Source: Nitrospirales bacterium
GTDB lineage: Bacteria > Nitrospirota > Nitrospiria > Nitrospirales > UBA8639
Assembly (NCBI GenBank): GCA_021604265.1
Contig: BQIY01000012.1
Span: 1 to 15,617, forward strand
DNA length: 15,617 nucleotides
Direction of reading: 5' to 3'
Below, piece by piece: positions 1 through 9,500 of the stretch; within the stretch, counting starts at the first letter, position 1, and every line of letters begins with the position of its first letter. The translations under genes and the position numbers were made by a program. The notes under the pieces were generated by a model. It did no database searches and was not told the DNA's origin. It saw nothing but the letters and a program-made list of their open reading frames with translations.

Positions 1-962
1 CGTTTTCCAAATAATGCATCGGCTTCGTCAAAAAAGAGAAGACAATTCATATTCTCTGCACGCCCAAAAATTCGCTCGAGGTTTTTTTCAGTCTCACCAA
101 TGTATTTCGAAACGACCGACGACAGGGCAATGCGATACACATCTCGCCCAACCCGTTTCCCCAATAAGGTTGCCGCCAAGGTTTTCCCCGTTCCCGGAGG
201 GCCATAGAGTAAGCACTTATACCCTGGTCTGAGACGTCGGCCCAAACCCCACGCATTCATCAGCACTTCCTCATGCTTAATCCAAGCCTCAAGCTCCTTT
301 AACTGTGCCAACGTATGGGGTGGAAGAATGAGTTCTTCCCATTCCATCTCCGTAGTCAAAAGTCGAGCGGGAAAATCTCGGCTAAAGTCTGGTTTTCGAA
401 CTTCTCCCGTCGTCAACAGATCGATAATTTCATCGGCAAGCACAAGAGGTCCACTCAGCAGAGGTTCACCCGGTGGAACAGTTTCAAGGCGTAAAATATT
501 GTGTCGTGAGAAAAAATGATCGGAATCAAACAATCGCAAACATTCGAATCGTCGTTGAAGGTCCTTTCCGGCTAAAAGAAATACCGCCGTTTCTCCAGTT
601 GGCAAAAACCCTCCATACCATTTACCTTGAATACCACCAAATTCTGTGTAACCCCGCTGAAGGGTCGGATGAGAGCGAAAAAACACATCGAGCACTTCTG
701 GTCGAACCTGAGGAACCAAAGCCAGCAACACAATGAGCCGTTCGGCCATACCCATCCGATAATGATGGAGAAAATGAGCGTACATAGACTCTTCCGGATC
801 AAGGACTGCAGGCTCGATGGAGGCTTCATTCTGTCCATCGAGGAGAGAATCGCTACTACTATGTGAATACAGGCGTGCATCAATCAAAGCTGATAGCCAG
901 CTCACTTCTTTGTCCAAGGTTGCCGCGTTGGCTGCCATTCGACTTTGAAGATCAGCAATCAT
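1..962 (-). CDS. AAA+ ATPase of the eCIS (Afp15-like), partial at the 3' end
   Basis: About 320 residues are visible before the left edge cuts the gene, shortly after Walker B. The frame is continuous from the ATG at 962, which overlaps the tape-measure stop (TAATG). GGAG lies 5 nt upstream. Residues 1-220 form an N-terminal domain typical of Afp15-like ATPases, starting MIADLQSRMAANAATLDKEV and containing ERLIVLLALVPQVRPEVLD, HPTLQRGYTEFGG and WYGGFLPTGETAVFLLAG. The AAA+ core begins near 222 with EWEELILPPHTLAQLKEL. Walker A is GPPGTGKT at 254-261. KYIGETEKNLERIF is the pore-loop and following helix of the AAA+ fold. Walker B is LLFFDEAD, with the DEAD residues at 312-315. The sensor motifs, arginine finger and lid lie outside the window. 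In the family this ATPase is needed for correct assembly of the particle and is not a structural part of it. Confidence 0.95.
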   Translation of the reverse strand, partial: MIADLQSRMAANAATLDKEVSWLSALIDARLYSHSSSDSLLDGQNEASIEPAVLDPEESMYAHFLHHYRMGMAERLIVLLALVPQVRPEVLDVFFRSHPTLQRGYTEFGGIQGKWYGGFLPTGETAVFLLAGKDLQRRFECLRLFDSDHFFSRHNILRLETVPPGEPLLSGPLVLADEIIDLLTTGEVRKPDFSRDFPARLLTTEMEWEELILPPHTLAQLKELEAWIKHEEVLMNAWGLGRRLRPGYKCLLYGPPGTGKTLAATLLGKRVGRDVYRIALSSVVSKYIGETEKNLERIFGRAENMNCLLFFDEADALFGK

Positions 963-2725
963 TACCACTCCACGGATAGCGGTTCAGACATCCAAGGAAG
1001 CAAAATAAAACCAATACCCCAGGGCAGGCGATCCAACAATACATCATATCCCGTTCGTGCGACGGTGAGATGCCAGCCGGTCTCTTGCCACACAAGCCTT
1101 CCTTCTCGCAACAGAAATGAGCGACGAAAACCCTCCACTGAGGTCTTCTTCAACGCAGCCCAGTGGGCAATCACTGAGTTCAATAGTTCTGCAGACTCAT
1201 TCTGCTCTCCCTCAGACACGACAATTTTCTTTACTGTTGGCTGAGAAGGATTCCACCCACATAGAAGTTTATTGAGCAACAATTCATACTCAGGACATTC
1301 CATTTCTCCCGTCACGAGATATTGAAGGAGCAATACGGCATGTTCCTGCTTCCCTTCAGACAGAAATTTCTTGTCTTCGATCAATCCTACCTTTTCCAAA
1401 AAGTTGGTTAGAAACGGCCAAAGTAACACAAGACCCGCATTGGCAATATACAACCCTTCTCTCAAATCCAATGGTTCGGCCCATTGGTTCGATTGGTCAA
1501 CCCGATGCGTATTTTTTCCATCCGCCTGTGCCCTTGAGGGATGAGCTCTCAATGGTTGCTCATGACCGATACGTTCGTTGCTACGTAAAGGACTCTTTGG
1601 GCTTTCTTTATGGGATTCAGATAGACCTTGCAGGTTTAGCAAAGGCGTTTCATCAGAACTCCGAATCGTTAATGGGTGATTCACTTTTTCCAATTGCCCA
1701 GCCATGTCTCCTCTCATCACCTGCATGTTCCCTCTATCACCATAATCGCTTTGTAAAGAATGAGGAGGATCAAGGCTCGAATCTTCCTGAATTTTACGGA
1801 CTGAGTGCTTCTCCTCTTTCCATTTTGTTGTCACCCATTGCCCGAGTGCACTCTTGGCCGAGAGAACTCGATGACTACAATCTAACAACCGGGTGAGGAA
1901 TTCTTGTCGACCAGCTCCATCCTTTTCAGACAGGCAACGAATCACGTACTCTGAACAATTTGCTCCACTGATCGTTGAAGGTGAGGCAGTGACAAGATAC
2001 GTCAGCACATACTGATAGATTACATCTTCCTGACTCGTATTCGATGGAGAAAAAGGAATTTCGGACGGGAGAGACAGAGCGTTCAAGACAGTCATCCATT
2101 GGGACACTAATGATTCCAGAACTGAACTTTGTTCGGATGCCAGTAGCCTTATGACTTGTCGTTGAAGTGAGCGTGAAAACTGTTTGCTTACTCTCCTCAT
2201 GACTACTGAAGAACTCAGATCTCGAAGCATGGCAGACACGTCGTTTGGTCTTGTCCTCAACAATTCCTCAAAGACAGTTTCCAGATGAATGAACTGTGTC
2301 AGCCACCATGGCCTTTGACCAGTTCGCAGGAAGACTTGTAGAGCTAGAAGTGTTGAATCTTCAGCGCGAATCATTCGCCCTTGCGATTGCGATTTTCCTG
2401 ATTGACGAACATCGAGAATTTCCTTTTTTAATACTCGAGTGAGAGACTCTCTCGTCAACATTCCCAATCGTTCGTGTAGTCGTTGAGGTGCACAGACACC
2501 GAGGTCTAACTCCAGACGATCAAACTGGATGACTTCATCCTGTTCCACGATCAGAGACATCACCTCATCCATCACTCGGAGTAAATCAGAATGATACAGA
2601 CGGCGAACCTCTTCCTGAATCTCGTGAGCTCCTTCCTGACAGGCCAGCTTGAGTTCAATTGTTTGACGTCTAATGAGATGTCGTCCTGGTGTACTCAATG
2701 GCATTTGATCTATAAGGGTCGTCAT
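962..2725 (-). CDS. Contractile injection system tape-measure protein (Afp14-like, CIS_TMP)
   Basis: A 587-aa protein recognised by both conserved ends of the eCIS tape-measure family. The N-terminal part (about 18-77) reads IRRQTIELKLACQEGA, EEVRRLYHSDLLRVMDEV and DEVIQFDRLELDLG. The C-terminal domain (427-587) contains NAGLVLLWPFL, LLQYLVTGE, YELLLNKLLCGW, WAALKKTSVEGFRRSFLLRE, YDVLLDRLPWG and LLPWMSEPLSVEW. Between them lie a helical region (about 80-300) and a charged, low-complexity stretch (about 310-425) rich in Ser, Arg, Gln and Glu. In Afp the equivalent protein determines particle length. The ATG at 2725 follows the previous stop by 33 nt, and no good ribosome site is visible. The TAA stop overlaps the ATPase start by one base (TAATG). 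Confidence 0.92.
   Translation of the reverse strand: MTTLIDQMPLSTPGRHLIRRQTIELKLACQEGAHEIQEEVRRLYHSDLLRVMDEVMSLIVEQDEVIQFDRLELDLGVCAPQRLHERLGMLTRESLTRVLKKEILDVRQSGKSQSQGRMIRAEDSTLLALQVFLRTGQRPWWLTQFIHLETVFEELLRTRPNDVSAMLRDLSSSVVMRRVSKQFSRSLQRQVIRLLASEQSSVLESLVSQWMTVLNALSLPSEIPFSPSNTSQEDVIYQYVLTYLVTASPSTISGANCSEYVIRCLSEKDGAGRQEFLTRLLDCSHRVLSAKSALGQWVTTKWKEEKHSVRKIQEDSSLDPPHSLQSDYGDRGNMQVMRGDMAGQLEKVNHPLTIRSSDETPLLNLQGLSESHKESPKSPLRSNERIGHEQPLRAHPSRAQADGKNTHRVDQSNQWAEPLDLREGLYIANAGLVLLWPFLTNFLEKVGLIEDKKFLSEGKQEHAVLLLQYLVTGEMECPEYELLLNKLLCGWNPSQPTVKKIVVSEGEQNESAELLNSVIAHWAALKKTSVEGFRRSFLLREGRLVWQETGWHLTVARTGYDVLLDRLPWGIGFILLPWMSEPLSVEW
968..971 (-). promoter_or_regulatory. Ribosome binding site of the AAA+ ATPase gene
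   Basis: GGAG on the minus strand, 5 nt before the ATG at 962 and within the last codons of the tape-measure gene. With the TAATG overlap it supports coupled translation. Confidence 0.65.
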
Positions 2726-2758
2726 GTTTATGCCAGCATATCGAATCTTTTCGAGGGT

Positions 2759-5700
2759 TTATCGAAGTAACCCACTCATTTTCCCTGGAGACGTGACCTT
2801 TAATTCACGGCTCAATATTTTCACATTGAACTCCCGTTTCACCGCATTAAGATCGACTTCCGCTTCCTTAAGTTTCTCAGCCATTTCTGTCATAGCTTCA
2901 GCGGCATCCTCACTCAGGTTTTCCGGATCATGTAGTGTCAGCCGATCCATTAATCCAAGGCTGGCCGAGGATAGGAGTTGCCGATACACTGCCTTGTTCT
3001 CTTCATTCGTTGAGCGCTTTATCGTCGACGCTAAAAGACTTGCAGCCTTCCGGTAGACAATAATTAGTTGTTCTTCTGCTAAATCTGATTGCGGGAGTGT
3101 CTCCATCACAAAGGCTTTCGCAGCCTCATACGTTTTTGTTTTCTGTATCACTTCATTCTCTCCGGCTTCATCAACGGTTGAAAGATAGGTCTGATAACGA
3201 CCGCCATAGATCTCTTCCGCTTTCATACGAACTTCACTTTCAGTAGCCTCGCTTAAATCTGCCACTCGCCTGGAGAATTTATTGGTTATGGGGAATACAA
3301 CATTAAGGATATTGCCAGTTACGACTAGGTTGACATTTGTTGACTCACCCTGTTGGATTTCAAACGAAATAACGGGACTTCTTAATTCTCCTGCTACAGC
3401 TCGCACCTTATATGCCCCGGGCGTAAGGGACTGGAATGTAAATACACCATTCACTGTGGTCGTTTGTTTGGCACCGGTGGGAGACAACACGACAGATGCT
3501 CCAGGCACTGGCATCTGATTTGCCTTCCTCACAGTACCCAAAAGAGTTCCAGTGGTTCCGGAAGCAGGACGAAGAGCCAGTATGACCGATGACGTTTGTC
3601 CCTGGAGGACATTGACGGTGTGCTGACCGCTTACTTGATTTCCTAGCGTTGCTTGAAGCCTATATTGACGAGCAGGAAGGTCGGCAAAGGAAAACTCACC
3701 GTTTGCATCGGCAGTTGTTGTGAGATTCGTCTCGATGATCCTGACAACACTCATGGGCGCTACACCACCTTCTGTATTTTGGACTCGCCCCTTAATATGA
3801 CCAGTGGTAGGTTCGAGTTGTATCTCAAGTGGTGGAACAAAGAGAATAATGCCATGCCCCATATCTTCCTGAGGGCAGTTCCCTTCTCGCTCCTCATCCG
3901 CAGCCGTTCGCTTGATGAAGAAAACAAACCGATCTACCCCGCCGAGCGGAGGCGAGTCATTAAAATATTTGACCGTACCGTTCCCACCGGATACGAGCTT
4001 TCCTCCCTGTTCAGTGTCTGTGTCTTTGAGGATCACTTCTAAATCAGCTTCTTCAGCCGATGTTAAAATTGATTGATTACAAGTGTCATAACTACGCTCG
4101 AGGAGATTCAAACTCATACTCACGGGCTGAACCTGCTCCTCCCCCTCCTCCATCTCAACACTTAATCGCACAGTCTTATAGACCGTATTGGCCACTGGCG
4201 GCAGACAAACCTGTGTGATGTCAATTGGACAGCAACAATCTACTTTGCCAGCGAAGGAAAAGTCGGCAACCACTTGGGGAGTGGTCTCATCTTCCCGATC
4301 ACATATCAAGAAAAAGGTTCCACCTTTCTCTACCCCGGCCAAGTGTTCAAGCCCATCATACTTGCCAGCAAAGTTTTCAAACTGACTGAGATCATGCTTT
4401 CGAAGAAATGCATATTGATAATAGATCGAGATCAGTTCTCGATGAGTACAATCACGCAGTACCTGTTGAATACCATACGCATGATCAGCCTTAAATTTTT
4501 CTACATAGGAAAAGGGAATGCTCTTCAACACACCTGCTCGAACATTTCCAACAACCAGAATTTCATGGGCTAAGAGGTAAAACGTGATCAAATCCTTGAG
4601 CAGTGATCGGTAATAATTCGAAAAAATAGGCAGACTAAATGCTGTCAAGCTTGCTGGCAAATACCGCTCAACAAGAGATGCCAACGTCTCATGAATAAAC
4701 GCTGCAACTGTCAGAAAGAGAAGAACTAAACGTTCGTCCGGCTCAAGAGAATCAGGAACCGCTACATTTTCTGATATATCTACCGTAACTGCTGGAATAA
4801 CACTTTTGACGTGCTGCAACACACACAGCATCTCCTCTCGCACTCGAAGGTAGTCAGCCTCTAACCAAGACGCATCACACAATAACTTCGGACCTTGTCT
4901 TTTATCGGCCCAATCACGATACAACGGAACAAGCCTTTCATCTTGTCTTTGAGATTCTTCAAACGCGGCCTTCATGCGTGCCAGATCTTCATCGGTAACC
5001 TTTCCTGGATTGGCCAGCGCACGCATAAACAACTCCAGCCGCAAATTCCTCGTCTTTTCTAATTTCAACACATGATTCAGTACCTGCTGGGCTGCTAAGG
5101 ATTCTTCGGCGTGCTGATCATTAAGGAAAAGACAGAATACATCAAATTCGAGATTATGGAGTGTACGCAATTTTTTGATCGTCTCTCTGGCTACATCGCA
5201 ATCCAGTTGAAAATGTCCCTCAATTCTCAAAAATGTCGAACGATTGTAATCATAATCGAAGCTATTCGTGTCGCTTGCCGGATCCTGAATATGATAGGAC
5301 CACAGAGACTCTGGTAGAACCCCAGGCTTAGGATTCCAATGATCTTTCATATCCTCTGTAAAATTGAAATAGAACGGTATCGCACGTTTGCTCAACGGAT
5401 AAGCGTCGATATGGCTTGGGGTAATTCGGATTCCCTTTGAGAGGGTAAGAAAACTTAGACTCTTGGCCATAACCCATAAGCGAAGAAACAGTTTTCGTAT
5501 ACGATCGATCAGCTGAGTCTTTCTGGTATCAACCGGGGCAGAAACGAATTCATGGCAAAATCCAGATTCCCCACTCAGAGCCCCAAGCATAAGATGCCTC
5601 GGAAACGTGAATTCAGGGCAACATGCCTCATAGAACTGAATGAGGCTCACCCCAAACTCTTGATGAAACCAGCGAAGATGGAACAGAAGCTCTTCATACG

Positions 5701-6571
5701 CTGACACAAAATCGAGAGCTGAATCATAAAAATGTTGTGGAGCAGATGAAGCCCGAATTCCATTGAGAACCGCCTTGATATCTGTGATGGCGTTTTCGGC
5801 CTGTAACCCTAACCAAGGCCCGTATTGTCTAAACACAGTCTGAATTTCATTCAACAATGCGTCCGACATGTCGGTACTCAATCCACCAAAGGCCGTATAG
5901 AGATCAGTCAATTCGTGAATGTCTTGAAGCAATATTTTTGTGTGTACGCGAGGCGTGAGAACCGAGATAAGCGTACTCATTTCTTCAATCCGTTCATCAT
6001 TATCTTTAGGAATCAAGAGGACACGGACGTTTAGATTGATATTCAAACCTTTATTGTCACACTCCGTAACCAGGCAGGAGTTCAAGTCGATCGGCTCTTT
6101 TTCTAAATAGAGCACTACAACATAGTCTGCGAGGGTCAATTCAGTGAGAAGTTTCGGATCATTATCTCCATTTTCTTCGTCAATCGGAGCCTCAGCTTCC
6201 AGTACGGCTTGGACCGCTTGGGCGTCAAGTAGTTCTTTGATATCTTGGTCCGCTTTTGTTTCCCACAGTCTATAACGCGGCCCATCATCCTCTTCACTTG
6301 GATCGCGGTACGTTCGGTAATGGGTCAACGTCGTTTCCGAAAGCGTCACGAGATACCCATCCGAAGTCACACCATAGCCTTCGTCGATAGTAAGAGAGGC
6401 CTGGTCGGGGGCAATACTCCAATTCAATCCGCATACCTTTCCCACTCCGATCAACCGAATACGTGTCTGGCGTTCCTGCACGTCCAAATGAGTTCGCAAT
6501 TGATTGAGTTGAGTATTCGTGAGAATTTGATTGGCGACGAATTCTGGATAAAACGATGAAATGGCACTCAT
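2759..6571 (-). CDS. Large eCIS-associated protein with two carboxypeptidase-regulatory-like domains (afp13 position)
   Basis: A 1270-aa protein between the Afp12-like and tape-measure genes, where Afp carries its fibre gene. The N-terminus (FYPEFVANQILTNTQLNQL, then IRLIGVGKVCGL at 38-49 and DEGYGVTSDGYLV) is, from memory, a recurring start of large proteins in Bacteroidota-type eCIS loci. Residues about 200-740 are mainly helical. A Cys cluster follows (C779, C780, C781, C789) in a short beta region. Two Ig-like CarboxypepD_reg-type domains lie at about 924-1000 and 1008-1084, each with the pattern G.V, then NGEFSFADLPARQYRLQA or NGVFTFQSLTPGAYKVRA. A helical, charged tail runs 1100-1270. 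No signal peptide or transmembrane segment is evident. The ATG at 6571 was chosen for its AGAGGA ribosome site with 6-nt spacing; a TTG at 6586 would add five residues. The role is probably peripheral baseplate, fibre attachment or surface contact; this is inference. The coding call is certain, the function is not. Confidence 0.75.
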   Translation of the reverse strand: MSAISSFYPEFVANQILTNTQLNQLRTHLDVQERQTRIRLIGVGKVCGLNWSIAPDQASLTIDEGYGVTSDGYLVTLSETTLTHYRTYRDPSEEDDGPRYRLWETKADQDIKELLDAQAVQAVLEAEAPIDEENGDNDPKLLTELTLADYVVVLYLEKEPIDLNSCLVTECDNKGLNINLNVRVLLIPKDNDERIEEMSTLISVLTPRVHTKILLQDIHELTDLYTAFGGLSTDMSDALLNEIQTVFRQYGPWLGLQAENAITDIKAVLNGIRASSAPQHFYDSALDFVSAYEELLFHLRWFHQEFGVSLIQFYEACCPEFTFPRHLMLGALSGESGFCHEFVSAPVDTRKTQLIDRIRKLFLRLWVMAKSLSFLTLSKGIRITPSHIDAYPLSKRAIPFYFNFTEDMKDHWNPKPGVLPESLWSYHIQDPASDTNSFDYDYNRSTFLRIEGHFQLDCDVARETIKKLRTLHNLEFDVFCLFLNDQHAEESLAAQQVLNHVLKLEKTRNLRLELFMRALANPGKVTDEDLARMKAAFEESQRQDERLVPLYRDWADKRQGPKLLCDASWLEADYLRVREEMLCVLQHVKSVIPAVTVDISENVAVPDSLEPDERLVLLFLTVAAFIHETLASLVERYLPASLTAFSLPIFSNYYRSLLKDLITFYLLAHEILVVGNVRAGVLKSIPFSYVEKFKADHAYGIQQVLRDCTHRELISIYYQYAFLRKHDLSQFENFAGKYDGLEHLAGVEKGGTFFLICDREDETTPQVVADFSFAGKVDCCCPIDITQVCLPPVANTVYKTVRLSVEMEEGEEQVQPVSMSLNLLERSYDTCNQSILTSAEEADLEVILKDTDTEQGGKLVSGGNGTVKYFNDSPPLGGVDRFVFFIKRTAADEEREGNCPQEDMGHGIILFVPPLEIQLEPTTGHIKGRVQNTEGGVAPMSVVRIIETNLTTTADANGEFSFADLPARQYRLQATLGNQVSGQHTVNVLQGQTSSVILALRPASGTTGTLLGTVRKANQMPVPGASVVLSPTGAKQTTTVNGVFTFQSLTPGAYKVRAVAGELRSPVISFEIQQGESTNVNLVVTGNILNVVFPITNKFSRRVADLSEATESEVRMKAEEIYGGRYQTYLSTVDEAGENEVIQKTKTYEAAKAFVMETLPQSDLAEEQLIIVYRKAASLLASTIKRSTNEENKAVYRQLLSSASLGLMDRLTLHDPENLSEDAAEAMTEMAEKLKEAEVDLNAVKREFNVKILSRELKVTSPGKMSGLLR
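3320..3550 (-). other. Second carboxypeptidase-regulatory-like Ig domain
   Basis: Encodes residues about 1008-1084 of the 1270-aa protein. It begins GTLLGTVRKANQMPVPGASV and contains VNGVFTFQSLTPGAYKVRA, ending in TNVNLVV. It follows the first domain after a short Gly/Thr linker, so the two form a short rod. Confidence 0.8.
3572..3802 (-). other. First carboxypeptidase-regulatory-like Ig domain
   Basis: Encodes residues about 924-1000 of the 1270-aa protein. It begins GHIKGRVQNTEGGVAPMSVV and contains DANGEFSFADLPARQYRLQA, the usual core of the CarboxypepD_reg fold, a seven-stranded sandwich common in surface and adhesive proteins. It ends in SSVILAL. Confidence 0.8.
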
Positions 6572-6577
6572 GGCTGA

Positions 6578-6583
6578 TCCTCT
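6578..6583 (-). promoter_or_regulatory. Ribosome binding site deciding the start of the 1270-aa gene
   Basis: AGAGGA on the minus strand with 6-nt spacing to the ATG at 6571. It lies inside the extension that would be translated from the upstream TTG at 6586, so it favours the ATG. Confidence 0.75.
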
Positions 6584-6590
6584 CAACAGG

Positions 6591-9500
6591 TTAGAGAGTT
6601 CCGAGATTGGTGTTATTCAATGTGACTTGAGGGGCATCACCCTGTACGTCTTTGCAATCATGCAATCGTGCAAGTGGATGCACCGTGACCAGACTATGCA
6701 TTTTGTCAATGAAGGCTTCCAAACATTCTTCATAACTTTGGTAATCCGCATGATCCTCGGTGACGGGGAGCGGCGGTTCACCGGTCAATGGAACGTCCTG
6801 TGTCCACTCCCTCTCACTTCGACATCCGCCAAGTCTTTCATCCAAGTCCGCAAGTTTTTGCGCCCACTGGCTATAGCACACCTCGAAGCTCTTCATATGT
6901 TCATGACTAATCCAACAGATCTTTGGATAGATGTGAGCCGGAGCTTCAAACCGTAATGATTGTTCAACAAACCGACGAAACTTCGCATCTCGAAACCTCC
7001 GTGACCACGAAGGCAACACAATGGTCATACGAAATGAATAGGGATCCTTGACTTCCACACAATGACACTCACCTTCTTTATTCAACTGAACAGGCAAAAA
7101 AGGATCCTTAGCTGTACGCTTTCGAAGAAGAATATGTTCAATCACATGAAAACCTTCAGACTCACCATATTGCTGAAAATATTTCTTTACCTCTTCTTTT
7201 ACCGCTTCATCTGTGCTTATCGTTGCTCCAATGGCTTCATCCTTGGCTTGATCAGCACAGCGACGGACGAGTTCAATCACGCGGCCATTCTCACTCGGTC
7301 GATAACTTTTTTCATCCCCCCCAATACTGAGGGCGAAATCGAGTAACACGTCAATAGCATCCTGCGATTCACACACGAGACTCGTAAAGAGATTCGCTTC
7401 ACCATCGTCATGTAAGGCAAATCGCCATCCTTCCTTTTCAATCCCTGCGATCGGATCGTGAAACATCCCGCGTTCTATCACAAACCGATGGCCAGAAAGA
7501 TTTCGTCGTGTGACATCCTGTATCCCTAACAACCGATAAAGACGATACTGATAGCCTGAAAGATTCGCCTCATTGTTCGGGTATCGATAATCGTAAGCCG
7601 TAGCACGACCACAACTAATGGCAGGATATTCTTCTAAAAATACTCGTTTATCTTCGAGCACTCGAGATTGAGCCTCGTCTTTCAAGAGATTGAACATCAG
7701 CAAGCTATAATCAGTAAAACTCTCACAAAATCTGGCTATTAAGTGATCGAGGAATCGCCCTTTTCGTTCGTAAGCCGTCTCCGAATCTTCGACAAGAATC
7801 TCAAGAGCCGCAGGAAGTAGCGAAGTCAAGAGATACTCGCGTTGTTCCTCTGCTGTGGAGAGCGGAGCCATATGTTCCGGCAAGGCAGCATGGGCTGGAT
7901 CATGATCTCGAATTATCTGAGCCAACCCCTCAATTCGATAGATCTCTTCCGCATCGGAAAAGTCGACAACAGGTTGTGTGAAATAGGTGGCCACATCTTC
8001 TTTCTCCCAAGAAAACAATTCTCGCACGTGCGACAATTGAGACAAATAATTCGCAAGCTGTTGCTCGAAAAACATAAGGTATGCTTTTAGCTGCCGAGCT
8101 TGGGCTTTGCGCAAAGATGATTCCGACTCTGCCACTCGAAGTTTTCCAACACGATAGTTGGCCGGCAATTCATTTTGAATAGGGTAGTACTCACCAAGCT
8201 GGCGATCCTGCCCAACGGGAACGGGTAAATCTGTTTGATGGCCTTTGAGTTTGGATTGAAAATCCGCAGCCTGTTTTTCCCTCAATAATTCCTCGACCCG
8301 TTTTCGATTAGCGTAGTAAGGCAAGTCATTCTTGTAAAAAATTATTTTTGATCGATCCGTTGAAAACTCTGGCGCTCGAAATCGGTCTGTTGCTAACGGT
8401 AGTCGCCACTCATCTTGAGCTCGCAATTGTCCATCTATGAAACTTAATAATGAGAGACTTTTGACAGCAACAACTTCAGGGATATCCATGATGAGTTGAA
8501 TCATATCTGAGGCACGAATTTCACATTTTCTCTGGATTTCCTGAAATTCTTCATCATCAATAAACCCGTGCTCGAGTTTGGGACCTTCAAAAATTTGATC
8601 CGTTGTTCGTCCTTTATCCAATAACTCTTGAATGGTATAAAAACGCACTCCCGGCGAAACATTTCGATCGATTCGATAAAACAGTTCTGCCAATACCTCT
8701 TCCACATCAGCGCTCGGCGTGACTTCAATGTCTGAGCAGAGAGTAATATCCTCTACATCCAGGTCGCAAATATTAATGAAATCCTCGCAAAGATTCCTGA
8801 ATCGCTGAACGGTGTCTTTCACCACCAAACGGACATCCGTTTGTGTCGGCGCTGAGGGCTGAGGATACGCCGAATATGTCACTTTCCAGTTGTAAAAAAA
8901 ATAGAATGCCGTTGCAGAATGAAATCCATTGATCAACTTGATCACGGTAGCCTGTGAAAACGGATAAATGACATTCGTATTTCTGAAAAGCTTCACCGTC
9001 GTCCCTTGTGCATGAAGTCGATAGGTCTTCCCTGGAATCAGTTCGAAGCTTAGCGAGACGGTGTTGAGGACTTTTTCTGTATCCACATCGACCGTTACTT
9101 GGGCGACTTCCTGATCTTCTTGCACATCAAGTAACCTTAAGGTTACGGTCCCTGAAGTTTCCGGATACAGATCAACGGTTTCCAAGATAAGATTCCGATA
9201 TACTTCAAACTCGATCCCCTTATCTTGAGGTTCGATATGTCCCCCTTCCCCTGACATGTTGGTGAGCCCTACTGATGAAACGGTCCATTCAGGGGACAAC
9301 AGTACTCGAGATGGAACCGCATACGTTATTTCCCAGTCATAGAAAAAAAAGTAGGGTTGCTGGATTTCGGCTCCTCTGATCCCGCTCATCAGATACATCA
9401 CATGTTCCTGGGAATAGGGAAACGCAGGATCGGCAGTTCGGAATAGATGGACATTCGAATTACCAATGGCAAAGGCTTCCAAACGATAGTCTTCACCAGG

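Noticed and set aside
572..883. A 103-aa minus-strand frame within the ATPase gene with hydrophobic stretches
   Set aside because: The true ATPase frame runs continuously from 962 to 1 with Walker A and B motifs; this is an out-of-frame shadow whose hydrophobic look comes from the codons of the other frame.
1471..1896. A 141-aa plus-strand reading frame inside the tape-measure gene
   Set aside because: It is antisense to the tape-measure gene with its conserved ends intact on the other strand, and the protein has no family features.
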